Positions 62,244 to 64,000 of a DNA stretch of 64,000 nucleotides are shown here, in pieces. Location: assembly GCA_051878795.1 (NCBI GenBank), contig JBJEKU010000010.1, positions 1 to 64,000 on the forward strand, written 5' to 3'. A program made the translations under genes and the position numbers. The number at the start of each line of letters is the position of its first letter. Position 1 is the stretch's first letter. The notes beneath the pieces are model-generated. The model did not search any database and was not told the origin of the DNA. It saw only the letters and a list, made by a program, of their open reading frames with translations. Origin of the DNA: W1P20-047 sp051878795. GTDB lineage: Bacteria; Actinomycetota; Coriobacteriia; Coriobacteriales; Eggerthellaceae.

Positions 62244-63128
62244 ATGACCGACCGGCTTTCCCCGCTTGCAAGCGTGCCGGCAACACGCGAGGTGCTCGAG
62301 GCGCATGGGTTGGCAACCAAGAAGGCCTTGGGCCAGCATTTCCTCATCAACGACGGTATCGTCCGCCATATCTGCGATCTGGCGGAATTGGTTGAATCCG
62401 ACCGCGTGCTTGAAATCGGCCCGGGTATCGGCACGCTTACCGTTGCGCTCCTGCAGTGTTCGGGGGCGGTGACGGCAATCGAGCGCGATAGCGATCTGCC
62501 GCCCGTGCTCGCCCGCACCTGCGCGCGGTGGCAGGACCGTTTCACCTTGATCAACCGAGACGCTTTGGAAGTGATGCCTTCCGATCTTACCTACGAGCCG
62601 AATAAGCTGGTCTCGAACCTTCCCTATGCCGTTGCGGCAACCTTGGTGCTCGATTATTTCGAACGCTTCGAGTCTCTGGAATCGGCTACCGTGATGGTGC
62701 AGGCCGAAGTTGCCGACCGTATGGCGGCGAAGCCGGGGACGAAGAACTACGGCGCCTTCACGGTCAAGCTTTCCCTGTTCGCCCAGCCTGCAGGAAGGTT
62801 TCAGGTGAGCCCCGGCAATTTCTTCCCGCCTCCGCGCGTGAACAGCGCTGTGCTGCGCCTGGACAGGGTTCCCTGCAGGGATATGTCTCCCCAGCAGCGC
62901 AAGGCGACCATGGTTATGGCGGATGCGGCCTTCGCCAACCGCCGCAAGACCATTTCGAATTCCTGCCGTACCTACTTTTCGGGAGTGGAGGGCGCCCCGG
63001 ACCTGCTTTCCCAGGTTTTCGGGGAGGCGGGGATCGATCCGCGCCGACGTGGCGAGTCCCTCGAACTCGCCGAGTTCAAGGCGCTCGGGGCGGCTGCCCT
63101 GGACCTTGGACTCGTTTCCCTGAGATAG
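62244..63128 (+). CDS. rsmA: 16S rRNA (adenine-1518/1519-N6,N6)-dimethyltransferase KsgA/RsmA
   Basis: A 294-residue enzyme that dimethylates two adenines near the 3' end of 16S rRNA. The AdoMet motif I is LEIGPGIGTLT near residue 55; the catalytic loop is NLPYAVA (N-L-P-Y), and the C-terminal RNA-binding helices follow. The N-terminus KKALGQHFLIN is the standard RsmA start. ATG 62244 is selected as AAGGGAG lies eight bases before it; ATG 62226 precedes that site. The family-typical length is 270-300 residues. Confidence 0.96.
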   Translation: MTDRLSPLASVPATREVLEAHGLATKKALGQHFLINDGIVRHICDLAELVESDRVLEIGPGIGTLTVALLQCSGAVTAIERDSDLPPVLARTCARWQDRFTLINRDALEVMPSDLTYEPNKLVSNLPYAVAATLVLDYFERFESLESATVMVQAEVADRMAAKPGTKNYGAFTVKLSLFAQPAGRFQVSPGNFFPPPRVNSAVLRLDRVPCRDMSPQQRKATMVMADAAFANRRKTISNSCRTYFSGVEGAPDLLSQVFGEAGIDPRRRGESLELAEFKALGAAALDLGLVSLR

Positions 63129-63220
63129 TTCCGTACTCTCTGCCGAAAAGACAAATCGGCAACGGAATGGTTTCGATTTGTCGTGAAAAGTGGCATTTCC
63201 CAAACGATACCTGCTTTTTG

Positions 63221-63248
63221 TTGCGCTAATTGACAATGGTGGTATAAT
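63221..63248 (+). promoter_or_regulatory. Promoter of the Veg-like gene
   Basis: TTGCGC (63221-63226), 16-base spacer, TATAAT (63243-63248). The start of transcription, near 63255, lies inside the longest open frame of the gene, which shows that the true start codon is downstream. Confidence 0.65.
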
Positions 63249-63300
63249 CAATAGTTGCGTTTTCTGTATTAATTTGGCAACTAGAAAGCAGTGGCAAGAA

Positions 63301-63627
63301 TTGGATCTCGAAAAGCAGGCAAACATCGTCGGCAACATTCGCGAAACGCTGAATGGGCTTGTCGGCCAGCGTCTGTCCATTCGCGCCAACATGGGTCGTT
63401 CCAAGGTAATCGAATCCGAAGGAATCCTCATGCAGGTTCATCCTCAGCTCTTCATCGTCGAGGTTGAACGCAGGCGTGGCAGGAAGACGCGTCAATCGTA
63501 CCAGTATGTCGATATTCTCACCGGAACCGTGGAGCTGAGCAGGCATGGCGAGCCGGTATTCGGAGATTTCATCGAGGATGATTCTTCCGAAGATTCCCAG
63601 ACCCCCCAAGCTTCCTTGGACTTCTAA
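63301..63627 (+). CDS. Veg-family protein (DUF1021)
   Basis: A 108-residue protein with a core like B. subtilis Veg (86 residues): ANIVGNIRETLNGLVGQRLS, then RSKVIESEGILMQVHPQLFI and YVDILTGTVELSR. Veg is associated with biofilm gene expression in Bacillus and is strongly expressed; its fold is a small beta barrel. The tail (GDFIEDDSSEDSQTPQASLDF) is acidic and absent in Bacillus. I choose the TTG at 63301 because the promoter at 63221-63248 excludes earlier starts; with that start the conserved core begins within about ten residues. A weak AGAAAG lies upstream. Confidence 0.75.
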   Translation: MDLEKQANIVGNIRETLNGLVGQRLSIRANMGRSKVIESEGILMQVHPQLFIVEVERRRGRKTRQSYQYVDILTGTVELSRHGEPVFGDFIEDDSSEDSQTPQASLDF

Positions 63628-63688
63628 AGCGAATCGCTGGAAAATATAAGCCGTCTCCGAGCAGCTTTTATTTTTCGCTCGGGCGCGG

Positions 63689-63717
63689 TTGACATTTTAC
63701 GTTTGTGGGAGCACAAT
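63689..63717 (+). promoter_or_regulatory. Promoter of tRNA-Ala(CGC)
   Basis: TTGACA (63689-63694, consensus), 17-base spacer, CACAAT (63712-63717). The predicted start, near 63725, leaves a leader of about seven bases before the tRNA. Confidence 0.7.
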
Positions 63718-63731
63718 ATCTTCTGCTTCTT

Positions 63732-63807
63732 GGGGCATTAGCTCAGCTGGGAGAGCGCGGCGTTCGCAATGCCGAGGCCAGGGGTTCGATCCCCCTATGC
63801 TCCACCA
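63732..63807 (+). tRNA. tRNA-Ala (anticodon CGC)
   Basis: A 76-base cloverleaf starting GGGGCATTAGCTCAGC and ending CTCCACCA with an encoded CCA. The acceptor stem GGGGCAT/ATGCTCC and T arm AGGGG-TTCGATC-CCCCT are identical to those of the GGC isoacceptor at 8134-8209. The anticodon stem CGGCG/TGCCG has a G-T at its loop end and the loop TTCGCAA gives anticodon CGC, reading GCG. Confidence 0.96.
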
Positions 63808-63816
63808 AGAACTCTC

Positions 63817-63845
63817 AGCGGCAAGTTATTCTTGCCGCTTTTTGT
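63817..63845 (+). terminator. Terminator of tRNA-Ala(CGC)
   Basis: AGCGGCAAG, loop TTATT, CTTGCCGCT (nine perfect pairs) then TTTTG. It starts 9 bases after the tRNA. Confidence 0.93.
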
Positions 63846-63869
63846 TGTACCCAGGGAAAGGATCTAGAC

Positions 63870-64000
63870 ATGAGCGAGCAATTGGTTCTGACCTTCGGCG
63901 TTGGAGGCTATTGCAAGGGCAATCAGACCGTGAAGACCTATCAGCTGGAAGATGGCAGCTATCGCAGCGTCTGCACGCGCATCTACAGCAGCTTCCTCGG
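63870..64000 (+). CDS. Unrecognised protein, N-terminal part (runs off window)
   Basis: 44 codons are visible, starting MSEQLVLTFGVGGYCKGNQ. AGGGAAAGG ends ten bases before the ATG at 63870, so the start is well supported. The visible part is soluble, with no signal peptide or membrane helix, and has a beta-strand-like alternation (LVLTFGVGGY, TVKTYQLEDGSYRS). I do not recognise the family. Confidence 0.7.
   Translation, partial: MSEQLVLTFGVGGYCKGNQTVKTYQLEDGSYRSVCTRIYSSFL

Overview
The window reads as a contiguous chromosomal segment of an anaerobic, high-G+C Gram-positive bacterium. The best guess is the class Coriobacteriia, probably family Eggerthellaceae. That is an inference from gene content and codon bias: corrinoid methyltransferases, a 2-hydroxyacyl-CoA dehydratase activase, a Veg-like protein, TlyA, an actinobacterial-style second EF-G-like GTPase, and strongly GC-ending codons that create long false open frames opposite the genes. 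Genes are dense, in short operons on both strands. There are two alanine tRNAs, no rRNA, no CRISPR array and no recognisable insertion sequence.

Layout. 1-2560 (minus) is a cobalamin-riboswitch-controlled operon with two uroporphyrinogen-decarboxylase-fold methyltransferase genes and the start of a corrinoid protein. 2739-7183 (plus) is a small unknown protein, metF, a free-standing methionine synthase activation domain, and a metH that lacks that domain. 7386-10047 holds engB, tRNA-Ala(GGC), a 650-base noncoding stretch with a 16-base direct repeat, and a YkvI-like membrane protein. 10274-15853 is mazG followed by a potassium operon: two single-domain TrkA-type proteins, TrkH, and a KdpD/KdpE-like two-component pair. 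16009-28519 is mostly housekeeping: Mrp, a trigger-factor-like chaperone, an EF-G-like GTPase, GlmS, AcpS, NAD(P)HX dehydratase, LigA, TlyA, and a secreted nuclease.

28599-38917 is more accessory: a MoxR-type AAA+ ATPase paired with a VWA protein whose metallopeptidase motif has lost its glutamate, a divergent leucine-rich-repeat protein, an MFS transporter, a DUF6273 protein, an M29 aminopeptidase and an SPFH protein with zinc ribbons. 39034-44187 is visibly A+T-richer and looks like an acquired defence island: an AAA/DUF4143 ATPase with three evenly spaced palindromes in its promoter, a Sau3AI/MutH-type restriction enzyme, its C5-cytosine methyltransferase, and an unknown acidic protein. 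44305-57279 holds a UPF0210 protein, a 1528-residue activase/dehydratase fusion, RsmI, a YgjP-like metalloprotein, a DUF805 membrane protein, an acetyltransferase, a secreted coiled-coil protein, and an HTH regulator followed by a membrane Ser/Thr kinase. 57482-64000 has an SAH/MTA deaminase-type amidohydrolase, MetG, TatD, a flavodoxin-fold reductase, RsmA, a Veg-like protein, tRNA-Ala(CGC) and the start of an unknown gene.

One theme recurs: methyl-group chemistry. Corrinoid methyl transfer, methylene-THF reduction, cobalamin-dependent methionine synthesis with a detached reactivation domain, and a deaminase for S-adenosylhomocysteine-type nucleosides all lie here. The most unusual sequence-level signals are the operator array at 40263-40345, the short cobalamin riboswitch at 2380-2507, the split MetH, the split TrkA, and the degenerate VWA metallopeptidase.
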